Position numbers and translations under genes: made by a program
Notes under the pieces: generated by a model
What the model saw: the letters and a program-made list of their open reading frames with translations, nothing else
The model's database searches: none
Told to the model about the DNA's origin: nothing
Shown here: piece by piece, positions 21,934 through 44,052 of the stretch
Layout of the letters: each line of letters starts with the position of its first letter
Position numbering within the stretch: position 1 is the first letter of the stretch
Source of the DNA: Amyelois transitella
Lineage: Eukaryota; Arthropoda; Insecta; Lepidoptera; Pyralidae
Assembly: GCF_032362555.1 (NCBI RefSeq)
Contig: NC_083527.1
Location: 6,882,001 to 6,946,000 of the forward strand
Direction: 5' to 3'
Length of the DNA: 64,000 nucleotides

Positions 21934-23580
21934 ATGAGTACCCTTGAAGACCTGGCGGTGCAGCTGTTCGATGCTGGGGCCGTACGGCTGGGGGACATCG
22001 AGGCGAAGGTCGGGAGGCGGACACCCGTCTACTTCGACCTTCGGGTCATCGTCTCACATCCAAGGATTATGGTAAGCAGACTCTTTGCTTAAGGTTTATT
22101 ATGGTAAGCAGACTCTTTGCTTAAGGTTTATTATGGTAAGCAGACTCTTTGCTTAAGGTTTATTATGGTAAGCAGACTCTTTGCTTACGGTTTCTTCCCT
22201 GGGTAAAAATCTAGAAAGATTATTTCCTTTCCAAAGTTACTAATACACATGCGTTTTGTTCAAGCTAATTTTTATTTGAAGTTTTACGTCTTTATTAAAA
22301 AACAAATCACTGGTAGATTGTAATGGAACCAGATTTTGGAATTTTGTAAATTTAATACTTAGGTCCAGCGTTGCTAGCAATGGCGCGCGCGACGCCGTTA
22401 TTATCGCGCGGTAAACTATCACTGTCCCTTTTTACGTCATACTAAAAAGCGAAACAGCGATGGTTTATCGTGCGGTAAAAACGACGACAGCCATGCTAGT
22501 TCTGCTGGTGAGAAACATACGAGAAACCGATAAATTAAACCTTCCAAAGGTCTCCAACACAGGATTTAAGTTAGCAAGGCTAAATGCCGTGTGATTGAAG
22601 GTTCTTTTGGATGTCAAATTTTTATGTAATTAAATCAAAAAAGGTTTCCGGAGGTTGTAGATCATGGACAGTATGGCTTTGGCTCAATATCTAAACACGT
22701 TGGAGAGGCAGCATACACCTATTCTTCAGCCTTTTCAGATACTTTTTTGGAAAATAAATTGAATTAAAACGTCAATAATCACCAAGCTGGTTGTTTGTTT
22801 TAAATTTGAATTATTTCGTTTGGAAAATACATTTTGAAGAGGGTTTTTCAATTTGTTCGTCATAAAAAAGACACGTGATCATGCTCATAATATGCACCTC
22901 GAACTTAGTGAAGGCGCAACAGGGAGGCGCCAGGAGAATGCTAAAGACCATTTGTCATACCATAATTCCTCTATTAGCTAGCAGAATATTGGATAATAGC
23001 CCATTCGACACGCGGACTCCCATTGCCCAATTCAAGCGTTCATCTGACCATAACCGCTTTACAAGTAGGAAGTAACTTTTCCAATTATTTTTAGTTGGCG
23101 GTTGCAGAACACCTACAAAGATTGTCTTCAGAAATAACCCACGAGTTGCTGTGTGGCGTCCCCTACGCCGCCCTACCGCTCGCAGCCGTCATGTCAGTCA
23201 ACACCGACACTCCAATGATTATGAAAAGGAAAGAAACAAAACTTTACGCCACAAAAAAGATTATAGAAGGCGTCTACAAAAAGCACCAAGAATGCTTAGT
23301 CGTCGAAGACGTAGTGACCTCTGGTGGCAGCTTGCTAGAAACAGTTAATATATTGCGCGAAGAGGGTTTGAAAGTGTCGCATGCTGTTGTAGTTCTAGAT
23401 AGAGAACAAGGTGGCGCTAGTGTGTTAAAAGCAAATGGCGTCCATGCGACACCACTTTTTACGTTGTCCAATTTAGCAAAAATTTTAAGAGACGCCGGCA
23501 GAATTAATGATGAAACTGTAGATATAATTGCTGAACATATAAAAGTATGTCAATTCGGTATGAAAGATAACTTGGAATAA
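21934..23580 (+). CDS. Orotate phosphoribosyltransferase, stand-alone (UMP synthase N-half)
   Basis: Exons 21934-22071 (46 codons, ends ATG|GTAAGC) and 23095-23580 (TTTTTAG|TTG to TAA) give 207 residues, about the size of bacterial PyrE. The enzyme joins orotate to PRPP to make OMP in de novo pyrimidine synthesis in the cytosol. Visible motifs are VYFDLRVIVS (residues 32-41), CGVPYAALPLA (66-76), the catalytic-loop lysines in KRKETKLYATKK (90-101), the PRPP site VVEDVVTSGGS (115-125) and LDREQGG (147-153). In animals this domain is normally fused to OMP decarboxylase as UMPS. Here a stop follows the OPRT fold and no decarboxylase sequence is recognised downstream. The chosen ATG follows a TCTTCCTCAG acceptor-like sequence at 21923-21932, so a noncoding first exon is possible. 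A phase-0 GTATGT at 23545 may be an alternative donor. Family assignment is firm; independent function is inference. Confidence 0.9.
22069..22196 (+). repeat. Four tandem 32-bp copies, each with the OPRT splice donor
   Basis: The unit starts ATGGTAAGCAGACTCTTTGC and recurs at 22069, 22101, 22133 and 22165, exact except for the last copy's end. Unit 1 includes the final codon of exon 1 and the donor, so GTAAGC exists four times in a row. Use of any later donor would read V-S-R-L-F-A and stop. Confidence 0.95.
22072..23094 (+). other. OPRT intron 1
   Basis: A phase-0 intron of 1023 bp. It contains the tandem donor copies, the RepH palindrome (22383-22497), and an unrecognised ORF at 22875-23075 that ends just before the acceptor. 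No conserved motif is seen in that ORF. Confidence 0.8.
22383..22497. mobile_element. RepH fold-back element, copy 2 (best preserved)
   Basis: Arms of about 50 bp face each other. GGTAAACTATCACTGTCCC on the left pairs imperfectly with GAAACAGCGATGGTTTATC on the right, around TACGTCATACTA. It is GC-rich at its ends (GGCGCGCGCGACGCCG). It sits inside OPRT intron 1. Confidence 0.65.
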
Positions 23581-24140
23581 TATCTCGTGTTTGTAGGGTT
23601 GGTACCTATAAGATGTATAATGTAAGGTTTAAGCTGGTAGGTAACCTACCTTGCTACGTAGGTACTTACCTACTTGATTTATTTATTGATGTAAATAAGA
23701 TTTAAATGGATGGTAGGAAGATATTACATAACATTTATATTTAAATATATAATTAACAAAACTTTGTTGTATTTTTTTCTATCCTTTATATTTGTTCCTT
23801 CTACACAACTAATTATGAACCACCTGGCGACTTACTTGAAGACGCGGTTGACAAGAAAAATACTGTAGGTACCCCCAAAAATAGGTGCCCCCAATGAATA
23901 TGTACCTCACCTAATTGACCTTGACAATTCTTTTTGCTTGTTGATTTCAAAACAGACTATTTTGTTCATGTTGCATCAATCTTGTAAAGAATTTTGATAT
24001 CAAAAGATATTTGTAGGTAACCTAGGAAGGTTACACAAGTTCGACATCTCTACTAAAACCTACTCACTGCGTTGTTAAGGGTCATTCAAATCTTTTTACC
24101 CGCGCTGTCAGGGATGTATCAAGGAAAAGATGCGATGTTG

Positions 24141-24174
24141 AATAAAAGCGTTGTATAAAATCAATTAGTTTATT
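24141..24174. terminator. Convergent polyadenylation signals: OPRT (+) and tubulin B (-)
   Basis: AATAAA at 24141-24146 on the plus strand is the first canonical signal seen after the OPRT stop. TTTATT at 24169-24174 is AATAAA on the minus strand, about 450 bases after the tubulin B stop. If both are used, the two transcripts overlap by a few tens of bases at their 3' ends. 23581-24140 holds no other feature. Confidence 0.5.
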
Positions 24175-24625
24175 ATTCACCAGCTGGAATATAATTAAAA
24201 ACTTTGATCGATTCGAAAAATTACATTGTTGCTTAGTTTTTGCCACAAAGCTAATGTATGTGAAATTATCACACTGGTTACATATAAAAATTAAAACTTA
24301 GAAACTCAAGTTCAGCCTTATAAAAAAAGATCTTTCCTTTTGTGTCATCAGTGTATTCACAGCACCGGGTGGTCAGTCGAATGACTGCGTCAGGGAGGTT
24401 ATGTTTACGACGTAAACAACCGGCGAGCAGCCTTCGGTCAAGGAAAAACACTGGGAATGTGAACGTAACCATGAAACTGTAACAAAATGCTCCCTAGTTG
24501 AAACTTAAATTGTCCAGGACTTTACAAATTACATGTAAAAAAAATGCTAAGCGAAAAAATGCATACATCCCGAGAGGCGGGACGCAGTGAGGGGGAGGTT
24601 ACAGTGACTGGCGGGGATCGGGCGC

Positions 24626-30569
<5,944 letters not shown>

Positions 30570-30720
30570 TTTGTTGAATTTAAAACTTAATAAATTACTT
30601 AACACTAAATATTTCTGCTCCGCACGCACCACGTACTTTCGTGGTTGCTTGAAGAATAATCTTGTTCCGTTTTGCGCGGACCACTAAAGCTGGGTATTTG
30701 ATAGTGATGAGATCGTTTTC
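30570..30720 (-). promoter_or_regulatory. Tubulin B leader and proximal promoter
   Basis: The leader contains TAGTGTTAAGTAATTTATT (complement of 30589-30607), also present with one extra base in the tubulin A leader. No TATA box is obvious. A RepA copy begins about 200 bp upstream of the ATG, so the non-repetitive promoter is short. Confidence 0.45.
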
Positions 30721-30766
30721 CGGTTGACTATCGATAAAAATGTGTCGCAATGCGTCATTTAGATCT

Positions 30767-31013
30767 ATACATACATATAATCACGTCTATATCCCTTGCG
30801 GGGTAGACAGAGCCAACAGTCTTAAAAAGACTGATAGGCCACGTTCAGTTGTTTGGCTTAATGATAGAATTGAGATTCAAATATTGACAAGTGCCTAAAA
30901 GAAGAATCCCAAGTTTATAAGCATATCCCTTAGTCGCCTTTTAAGACATCCATGAGAAAGAGATGGAGTGGTCCTAGTCTTTTTTCTAATGGTGCCGGGA
31001 ACCACACGGCACT
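30767..31013 (-). repeat. RepA, near-complete minus copy upstream of tubulin B
   Basis: Runs from ACATACATATAATCACG to the head GGTGCCGGGAACCACACGGC. A short deletion removes part of the GACAGGTTGCTAGCCCATCG block. It is the nearest mobile element to the tubulin B start. Confidence 0.88.
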
Positions 31014-31539
31014 TTGATCTATGATTATATTAATACTTTTATAACAGTTATTTTTTTTATTTGAACGAATAAATCCACCTCATAATAAACTCATATCACC
31101 CAGCAAGATTTAAAGCCTTTTCCATGTGTAGTTTAGGTTTTCAAATCATATCAAAAATATTTATTTCGTTAACGGTGTAGGCATGCAATATTTCAAAAAT
31201 TGGCATATAATCCACTATGTTTTTAGTATAATACAATAATTATATTGAATATTACTGTATCAAAACATAACAATATGGTTTAGCTGACCTTGATTACCAA
31301 AATGAGTATTATAATGCAAACACTCAGACAAGTTACAAAAACATATTCTAATAGCCAAGGTTTGAATTTAATTTTGAAAAGATGAGTATTATAGATACTT
31401 TTAATCTGAGTAGGCAAATGGTTGAAAACTTCTGAACCATTAATAAATACATTTTTTCTTATGCGTTTCACTATTAAAATTTGGTAGATACGGGTTATCT
31501 TTACAGAGTTCTCTTTGGTTACTTCTGAAACAATACATA
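31014..31539. other. Gene-free spacer between RepA copies
   Basis: AT-rich. The 97-codon ORF at 31280-31573 has no recognisable domain and runs into RepA. Confidence 0.45.
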
Positions 31540-31885
31540 GCTTCATGATGAAATTGAGATTGCTCGCTAGCAATAGGCGCTCATCGCCTACACGAGTTAT
31601 CTCAAGTTTATTAGACTATCCATTAGTTACTTTATACGACATCCTTGTGGTTCCCGGCACCATTACAAAAAAGAATAGGACCACTCCATCTCTTTCCCAC
31701 GGATGTCGTAAAAGCCGACTAAGAGATAGGCTTATAAACTTGGGATTCCTCTTTTAGGCGATAGGCTAGCAACCTGTCACTATTTGAATCTCAATTCTAT
31801 CACTAAGCCAAACAGCTGAGCGTGGCCTATCAGTCTTTTCAAGACTGGTGGCTCTGTCTACCCCGCTAGGGATATAGACGTGATC

Positions 31886-31913
<28 letters not shown>
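31540..31913. repeat. RepA inverted pair (- 31540-31650, + 31651-31913)
   Basis: A diverged headless minus copy meets a complete plus copy that starts TGTGGTTCCCGGCACCATTA and ends in six TATG units. The long tail suggests the plus copy is young. Confidence 0.85.
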
Positions 31914-31916
<3 letters not shown>

Positions 31917-32604
31917 CGACATCCTTTAACAGTAACAATATTGTATGCGTTCGTACATAGGTTAACAAAAAGTACAATTTCAATTTATCGATATTCCAGA
32001 TTATCGATATGACCGCATCCCAAACTTTAACGCGGCCTCCTATTGGTGCTAGCCGCCGTAATGGCGTCATAGTTGCCAACTTAACGAAATCGTCGATGAC
32101 CTCGTTTTATATTAAATATAAAAAATTATATACTAAAAATGATTTTTCTTTATATGAATAATAATTTAGATTTTTTGTAATCGTATTCTATCATTCAAAC
32201 ACAAATATTTTTCGTCATTACTGATAGAAATGATAAATAATCTGCAGGTGTTCTTGTCCGTCATGTTGGTATTTCAATACCGGTGTCGTAATCGCCGCGC
32301 CGGCCGGCACGTCAATATGAAAAGAATGAATACCATTATGTTAGTATTTTTATAAACCTTTGTATTTATTAACCTCTTATTAAGCTTTTTCCCGGTGCTT
32401 TAAATTTCTAGAAAACTGTTTACCTACTACGGTAAGTTCAGTTACCCAGTTAGGTAGATTTTTAGGGACTGAGATGTTATCTAAAATTATTATGGGACAC
32501 ATAAACAGTAGGTAGGTACTTTTCATTTTAAAAAGAGACATGCAAGGGAAAGTATTTTGTATTTACGATATTATACGAACCGATAATTTATGTAGGTACC
32601 TACA

Positions 32605-32797
32605 TACTTATAATCACTTCTATATATCTTGCGGTTGTGGGGGTAGACAGAGCCAATAGGCTAAATGATCGAATTAAAATAGTGGCAGGTTGCTAGCCCA
32701 TCGCCTACAAAAAGAATCCCAAGTTTATTAGCGACATCAATGGTAAAAGATATGGAGTGTTCCAATTCTAAAATGCTAAGAACCACACGGCATGTGT
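32605..32797 (-). repeat. RepA, diverged minus copy
   Basis: The tail has an internal insertion (TTGCGGTTGTGGGGGTAGAC) and the hairpin region is deleted. The head is AAGAACCACACGGCATG. Confidence 0.75.
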
Positions 32798-33109
32798 TGT
32801 ATGATTTCGTAAACTCAATGAGATGAATCAGTCGACTTTCTCAAATCAACGCATCATTCATCTTACGAGGTGTTGTGTAAACGTACCTACCTACCATAGA
32901 TCATTATACAATGCAAGACAATAGAGGTGGTAAAAATAAAAGTATATAGCTATAACCAAAGTTTACAGAGGTCTTTTTTTTACAGCTAATGAGTTTAGTT
33001 GGCAAGAATTACTAAAAAGTTTGCGGAGGTTAGACGGGGTTCGCTATGTGTTACACTCTGACTTACTTACACTTACCCAATCCCTGATCATTGTCATGAG
33101 GCGCATTCT

Positions 33110-33415
33110 GGGCAATTCTGCAGAGAGGTGGAGGACTAGACCTAACAGCTAGCTTTGGAAGCGGTAGTAGATACAATTTAAGGTTACCTTGACGTCATTA
33201 AGCAATACCTTATGTTATATGATAGTATACATTTTTGAAAATAAAACTTCCTTTTTCATCACGAGGTAAAAGGTAGACATGGTGAGAATCTTAAAAGTAC
33301 ACCGGAATATTTATCTATTTGCTTTTTTCTAAAGGTAGACTGGTAGAGAATGCTATTAGCATTAAGTCCACCTATTGTACCTTATGAGGTTCAATAAAGA
33401 TTTGGAATAAAAAAA
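33110..33415 (+). repeat. RepC fragment (33110-33245) and RepD 3' end (33330-33415)
   Basis: RepC: TTTGGAAGCGGTAGTAGATA and CTTGACGTCATTAAGCAATA. RepD: GAGAATGCTATTAGCATTAA followed by CAATAAAGATTTGGAATAAA and an A-rich tail, the 3' terminus of a non-LTR element. Confidence 0.65.
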
Positions 33416-34635
33416 TAAATAAAATAATGAATGTCATATCGTAACTGATGGTACTAAGTGATACCCAAACGTTTTTATATTTTTCAATTTTTAAATCATT
33501 CACCGCTTTACCTTTATTGCGCAGATGTGCGATGCAATGCGACGACAACTTTTTCTAAGTTTTAATTTCAAGTACCACATGGCATTTCTATTGTATTATA
33601 TAATTATAATGTCTATGGTAGCTAACTTTACGCAATCGTAATTGGGTTTTATACCAAGTTTGGTGGTAGATAGTAAGGAGTAGGTTTTTTTTAACACTTT
33701 AAATGTCAAATAACATATTGATTTCGGGACAGCATATACTGACCCAAATTATGTGCCCATTCGATTAGACGCAAATCCTACAAAACTTCCGGGTTGTAAA
33801 ATAGTAAGTAAATACCTATACGTTTTTCATAAAAGAAAAAGAAAATATTTTTTTGTAATAAAATTACCATACACACCTTTAGGTATTAGGTACCTACTTT
33901 TTTAATTTCATGTCCATTTCTACCACAAACCACAGCACTGCAGGGTGCAACCGGGAACATGCAAAAATTATTAGGCGGCGCCATTTTTATTTCGCCAATG
34001 CGTTAGGGTTGAACATGTCGAGTTACCGATTTTAGTTCGCTAAACATCAACTAATATTAATATATTTATTAAATTATTTAAAATAAAAATAAAGTTTGTT
34101 TTTTTTTTGTTTTCTCTTTGCGCATTATCCACTGAACCAATATACGGAAAGGACACGGGACTTTTCATCCCGGTATATACCTATACTTAGTCGTTACCGT
34201 GAATTTGCGAAATACCTTTATCGTTTTGTAAAAGCTAATTTCGTTTGCATCTCATTTCACAGAAATTTGTTGAAATGAATTTCTTTTTTCAATAAACCTA
34301 GTTTTGTAATATTTAATATAATTTATGTTAGTGAATACTTAAAAAACAATGCAGGAATCGTGGGAATTTGAAAGTATAGTTTTTACCCAACTCCGGGAAA
34401 GATATTTTTTATGTATTGTACTTTCTGCCATAACAAATTATCAAATGTATTAACTAACTCTTCAACTGCGTGTCACCAGGCCGGGAGACCTCTGTCCCTC
34501 ATAACTTAAATACTAAATACTTTTAGGTACTTAAATATTTAAATTGATCTTCATGACCAAATACGGCTTGTTATTATTCATACTTCTCATAAACATGAAT
34601 TATAAGGATGCCATTCAAACTCACAATAAATAAAT
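33416..34635. other. Gene-free intergenic stretch
   Basis: No exon recognised. The 60-codon ORF at 34096-34278 lies in T-rich DNA without coding features. Confidence 0.5.
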
Positions 34636-34797
34636 AATAAACTTTTTCTGATTGGCCTGGGTCTTGGGTGTGTACCCATATAAGTAAGTATTTATTATAA
34701 AATATAGTATCGTTGTGTTAGGATCTCGTAACACAAGTCCCGAACTCACATCGAGGCTAACTCAATCTGTGTAATTTGTCCCGTATATATTTATTTA
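34636..34797 (+). repeat. RepB SINE, head-truncated
   Basis: Begins AACTTTTTCTGATTGGCCTG, downstream of the lost tRNA-like part, and ends GTCCCGTATATATTTATTTA. It is otherwise colinear with 54530-54776. Confidence 0.78.
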
Positions 34798-35265
34798 TTA
34801 TTTATTGATTATGAGGATGTCATTCAAACTCACAGTATGTTTCGCCCACTACCAGCCTTCTGGGCGTGTACCGATCATTCATTGTCTTCGTCACGTCAGT
34901 CATTGTTGGTTCGATATTATCCTGAATTCACATGACCTAATTTATTTAGGTCAATGCAAACTGTATTTTTGTGATTAACCAATTTGACGAATTGAAATTG
35001 AAACCATTATAGGGTCTTCAAATAATTTTAGTTCAGTACCTACTTTTATTTTCAGTTTAATTCGTAAGAGAAACAAATAAAAATAAATATTTTTTTTTTA
35101 AATATTTTGTGATTGAATCAAATGTTTTTGAACTACGCCAAAGTCTTTTATAAGCGTAAGTGTTTTTTTATGTTTAAATTGAATTGACAATGCGAACTTA
35201 CGATTTTATTTTAATTTTTAGAGACATCATTGTATAGCTTGGTGATTACTGATGGCTATAGTCAC

Positions 35266-35530
35266 TAGTGCCTTGTGGTTTCCAGCACTTTAGAATAGAA
35301 CCACTCCATATCTTTCCCATGGATGTCGTAAAAGGCGACAAAGGGATAGACTTTTAAATTTGGGATTCTTCTTGTAGGCGATGGGCTAGCAACCTGTCAC
35401 TATTTGAATCTCAATTCTATAATTATGCCAAACAGCTGAACGTGGCATTTCCAAGACTGTTAGCTCTGTCTACCTTGCAAGGGAATTGAAAAATTTGGTT
35501 AAAAGAGTATGAATGTATGTTTGTATGTTA
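35266..35530 (+). repeat. RepA, plus copy; last before a RepA-free 10.5 kb
   Basis: Complete head and core. In the tail an A/T insertion separates CTACCTTGCAAGGGA from ATGTATGTTTGTATG. No further RepA is seen until 46121. Confidence 0.85.
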
Positions 35531-36215
35531 AAACACCAATATTGCCAATTAAATGTGTCATAATACTGATAATAAACAACATACTCGATATGACCTAATT
35601 ATATTACAAATGAAAAAACATCCACAGTGTCATTTCCAATGAATTCATGATCTACATATTCTACCTTGTTTACACATGACATAAGACTGTGACGAATTGG
35701 ACCATGACATCATGTTATCAGTAACACCTCATGGACATAGAGGCTTACTACATATCACGTATTGAATATACATTTATCAAAAGCAGCTATAACGGGGACT
35801 CTGAGGTCAGAAATAAGTGCATTCCTAAATATAGCCAAGGCAGATGATGTCAGATGTATTCTCCTGGCCGTGATAAGTCGGATGTGCCATTTTATTGTAG
35901 CTGTATTGTTAATGTCTTTGTCGAATAATAATCATAATTTGAAAAACTTGTTTACCAACAACTTCGACTTCATTGTGATTTCTGTCATCGATGTCATTAT
36001 TATTCTATAATGCAAGTATCAAGGAGATGATAACTGGTGTTATGTAAAGTAAATATTTATAGTTAGCCTTAAGCCATCCAAGGGCCGGTGTAAACAACTT
36101 CTTGATACCTACGAGTACCTATTTGTTTTTCTACATGAAGAACTTGTTTTATAGGCGTCTTGACATTTGAGCATCAGAGGACATTGAAAGAAACGACCAT
36201 GAATAAATAAAAATC

Positions 36216-36221
36216 TTTATT
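36216..36221 (-). terminator. Poly(A) signal candidate, tubulin A
   Basis: TTTATT is AATAAA on the minus strand and the first canonical hexamer after the stop at 36629, implying a 3' UTR near 400 bases. 36222-36628 shows no other feature. Confidence 0.55.
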
Positions 36222-36628
36222 ATATACATTAAATTATTGTACGAAACAATTTTAATAATAATAAAACTTCGGTTATTGAAGCCTACGTAATTATTCACGT
36301 TTGGCCGCTACACCACGACCAAACAATATAATAAGTATAAATATAGATAAAGAATGTCTGTAGGATAGATCAGCCTTTACAATATCAGATCTTACTCTCA
36401 ACGAGGCATACAGAGACGGAGAGGAATGTACGCAACTGATACAAATGCTTTCGAGTCATACTAATTAATGTCATGACCGGCAGTTTTTTTAGTCGTGCAT
36501 TCTGTTAAGAGTTAGAAAGCATGTCTTTTCAATAAACTGTATAGGAATCATTAATGTTACTTAAACGTAAAGTAACTCGAGAAATAATGGCATGTTTTTT
36601 TTTGATTGCGACCAATCGCTGGCAGTGA

Positions 36629-41951
<5,323 letters not shown>

Positions 41952-42120
41952 TTTTGTTTTGTAGAATTTGAATAAATTACTTAAACACTATACGCGTCTC
42001 TCGCGCCACTCAACTAGCAGATTTGATCAGCATTCAGGGCCGGTGGGGATTTTTGAGCTGAGCGTCGCCTCCGCGCCATACGCCGTCGGCGCTCTGTGAT
42101 TGGTCCAATATCTACACCCG
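41952..42120 (-). promoter_or_regulatory. Tubulin A leader and promoter
   Basis: The leader carries TAGTGTTTAAGTAATTTATT (complement of 41971-41990), shared with tubulin B. Around 42020-42100 the DNA is locally GC-rich. A palindrome of two CCAAT boxes head to head, ATTGGTCCAAT, is at 42099-42109, about 150 bp before the ATG. No clear TATA box is seen. Confidence 0.5.
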
Positions 42121-43420
42121 CTGCTTACTTCAAATCAATCGAACGCCGTTCTGATTGCACGCTTCAAGGGAATATTAAAATTTCAGCTTCCATTGCTATT
42201 TTCAACAGTATCAACTTATTTAATACACATTTAAAATGCGCAATCTATATGATATCAAAATTTTGCTGGTTATGTCGTGTTTTAAGTTAAACTTGTTGTA
42301 CAGAAATGGAGTTGATTCTATTCGTCTGTCCATTTACAATTTTCTTTGATTGTTTAGCATATTATTTTTATTCAAGTTATTTTTATCGTGTAGTCTAATG
42401 AACACATTGAATTAATTCAGTAGATTCATCATCATACTTGTCTTCAATGAGTTATATCCTCAACCTACTAGCGTAGTTGCATCTATCTAATGGATGTAAC
42501 ATTATGATAATTTATTGTACATAAATAGAGTTGAATTGGAATCCTCTACTATGCTACTTGACTTATTGGCTTCTATTAATTAATTTATATGATAAGTTCC
42601 ATAGCGTAGGAAATGGTAATAAAAAACAATGTCATAAAAAAAAATATTATTGAACACGAAACTTTGAAAACCATCTTAAATTCGATCAATTCATATTTAA
42701 AATCAGAACGAAAGAACCTTTTTTGAACTATCTTTTTTTTAATCCTTTGTATTTTCTACTTTTCCTATCTGTGGCAAAAGTGGGCAAATAATTTCTCATA
42801 TTTGATTGATTCTCGATGACTATCTTAGTTTTTGTAGGGTCGATATAAAATTTTTTTTTTACTATTTTTATATTTTACTGTCAGAAAAAAAAGATTGTTA
42901 CAAACTTTTATATAAAGATTCTTTTAAAAGTAATTGAAAATCTACGTCACCCTAATTAAATGAATATTGAAAAGTAACTAACAAACAAATACTTTTATTA
43001 AAAAAACACCGACCTATTTTATAGACAAAATAGAAAATAAAAAATCTTCCCCTCATTAATTTCACTAAAACCAAACCAAATTGATATCAAAGAAGCTCGT
43101 CTTTTGAAGTTTTTTATAGCAGCTCTTTTTATTTGGTTCCCTTTTGCATGTCTGGGTCGGAGTATTTCCAAATGCGGTCATGAATGCGATATTTTTAAAC
43201 AGATAGCTAACAGCAATTCATTAAACAAAGTGGCGACAGGCACACCCGTGTTAGCGGCAACCCTATCATGCAACAATTTATTTTCATAAATATCAAATGG
43301 TACAAAAGTTAATGGCCAGCTTTAATCTTTACCTAAACTTTCTTTTTTTTTTATTTTTTTTTCTATCATCTTTCCGATGTTTCCCTGCTCGGATTCTTTT
43401 TGCAATTTTTTTATTGGTAA
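42121..43420. other. Gene-free stretch upstream of tubulin A
   Basis: AT-rich. Small ORFs at 42096-42290 and 43104-43289 lack support. No dated repeats. Confidence 0.5.
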
Positions 43421-44052
43421 GTACGGTAAAACCCCCAATCATCGACACTTTAACGCACGAACTCTAGTATTTTTGCAATATTTGTATTATTTTTATTATT
43501 TTATCATATTTTGAAGTTTTGAGTAAAATTTTAGGGTATTTTGCATGATATATTAAAGAAGAAATGAAAAAATAAACAAGATATACCAATATAGATTTAT
43601 GGTATTTTTGGCCTAATATTCGACTGCAGAAATCCAGTTACCGACAACCGGTTTTCGACATGTTCCAATAATCGAGATCTAGTAATCGACATGTTCTATT
43701 TATGGACACCCAATATTTAACGGTCCATTAATCGTGCACCCAGCCTAAAAATTTAGAATGGTAGCTTTAAACCGAAAAAAGTTATGAGCAATAAACCTTA
43801 CTCACTTCCTTAGTGATTTCGCTAATAAAACTGGCTTTCCGTTAAAATCTTCTGCCGGTCGATATTTAAAGCTCCACCATTTTTATCAAAATAACCGAAT
43901 GTAGAAAGTGACACTTGCAATGAGAGCTGGATGAACCTTGTCTATAACCTATGCTTCGTTTACGTTCAAATACACAACATTAGTATATCATTTTTTTACT
44001 TTACTTTTTATGTGTCGATCATTGGTGGTCTGTCGGACATTGGGTACTTTAC
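43421..44052 (+). mobile_element. RepG non-autonomous element, copy at right edge of gene block
   Basis: Starts GTACGGTAAAACCCCCAATC and ends ACATTGGGTACTTTAC. It differs from the inverted copy at 20896-21540 by scattered substitutions and a few small indels. Recurrent motifs include TTCGACATGTTCCAATAATC and TAATCGACATGTTC. No convincing target-site duplication was seen. Confidence 0.8.

Noticed and set aside
22875-23075. 66-codon ORF ending just before OPRT exon 2
   Set aside because: No OPRT homology is added, and the acceptor at 23094 and the family alignment place it in the intron.
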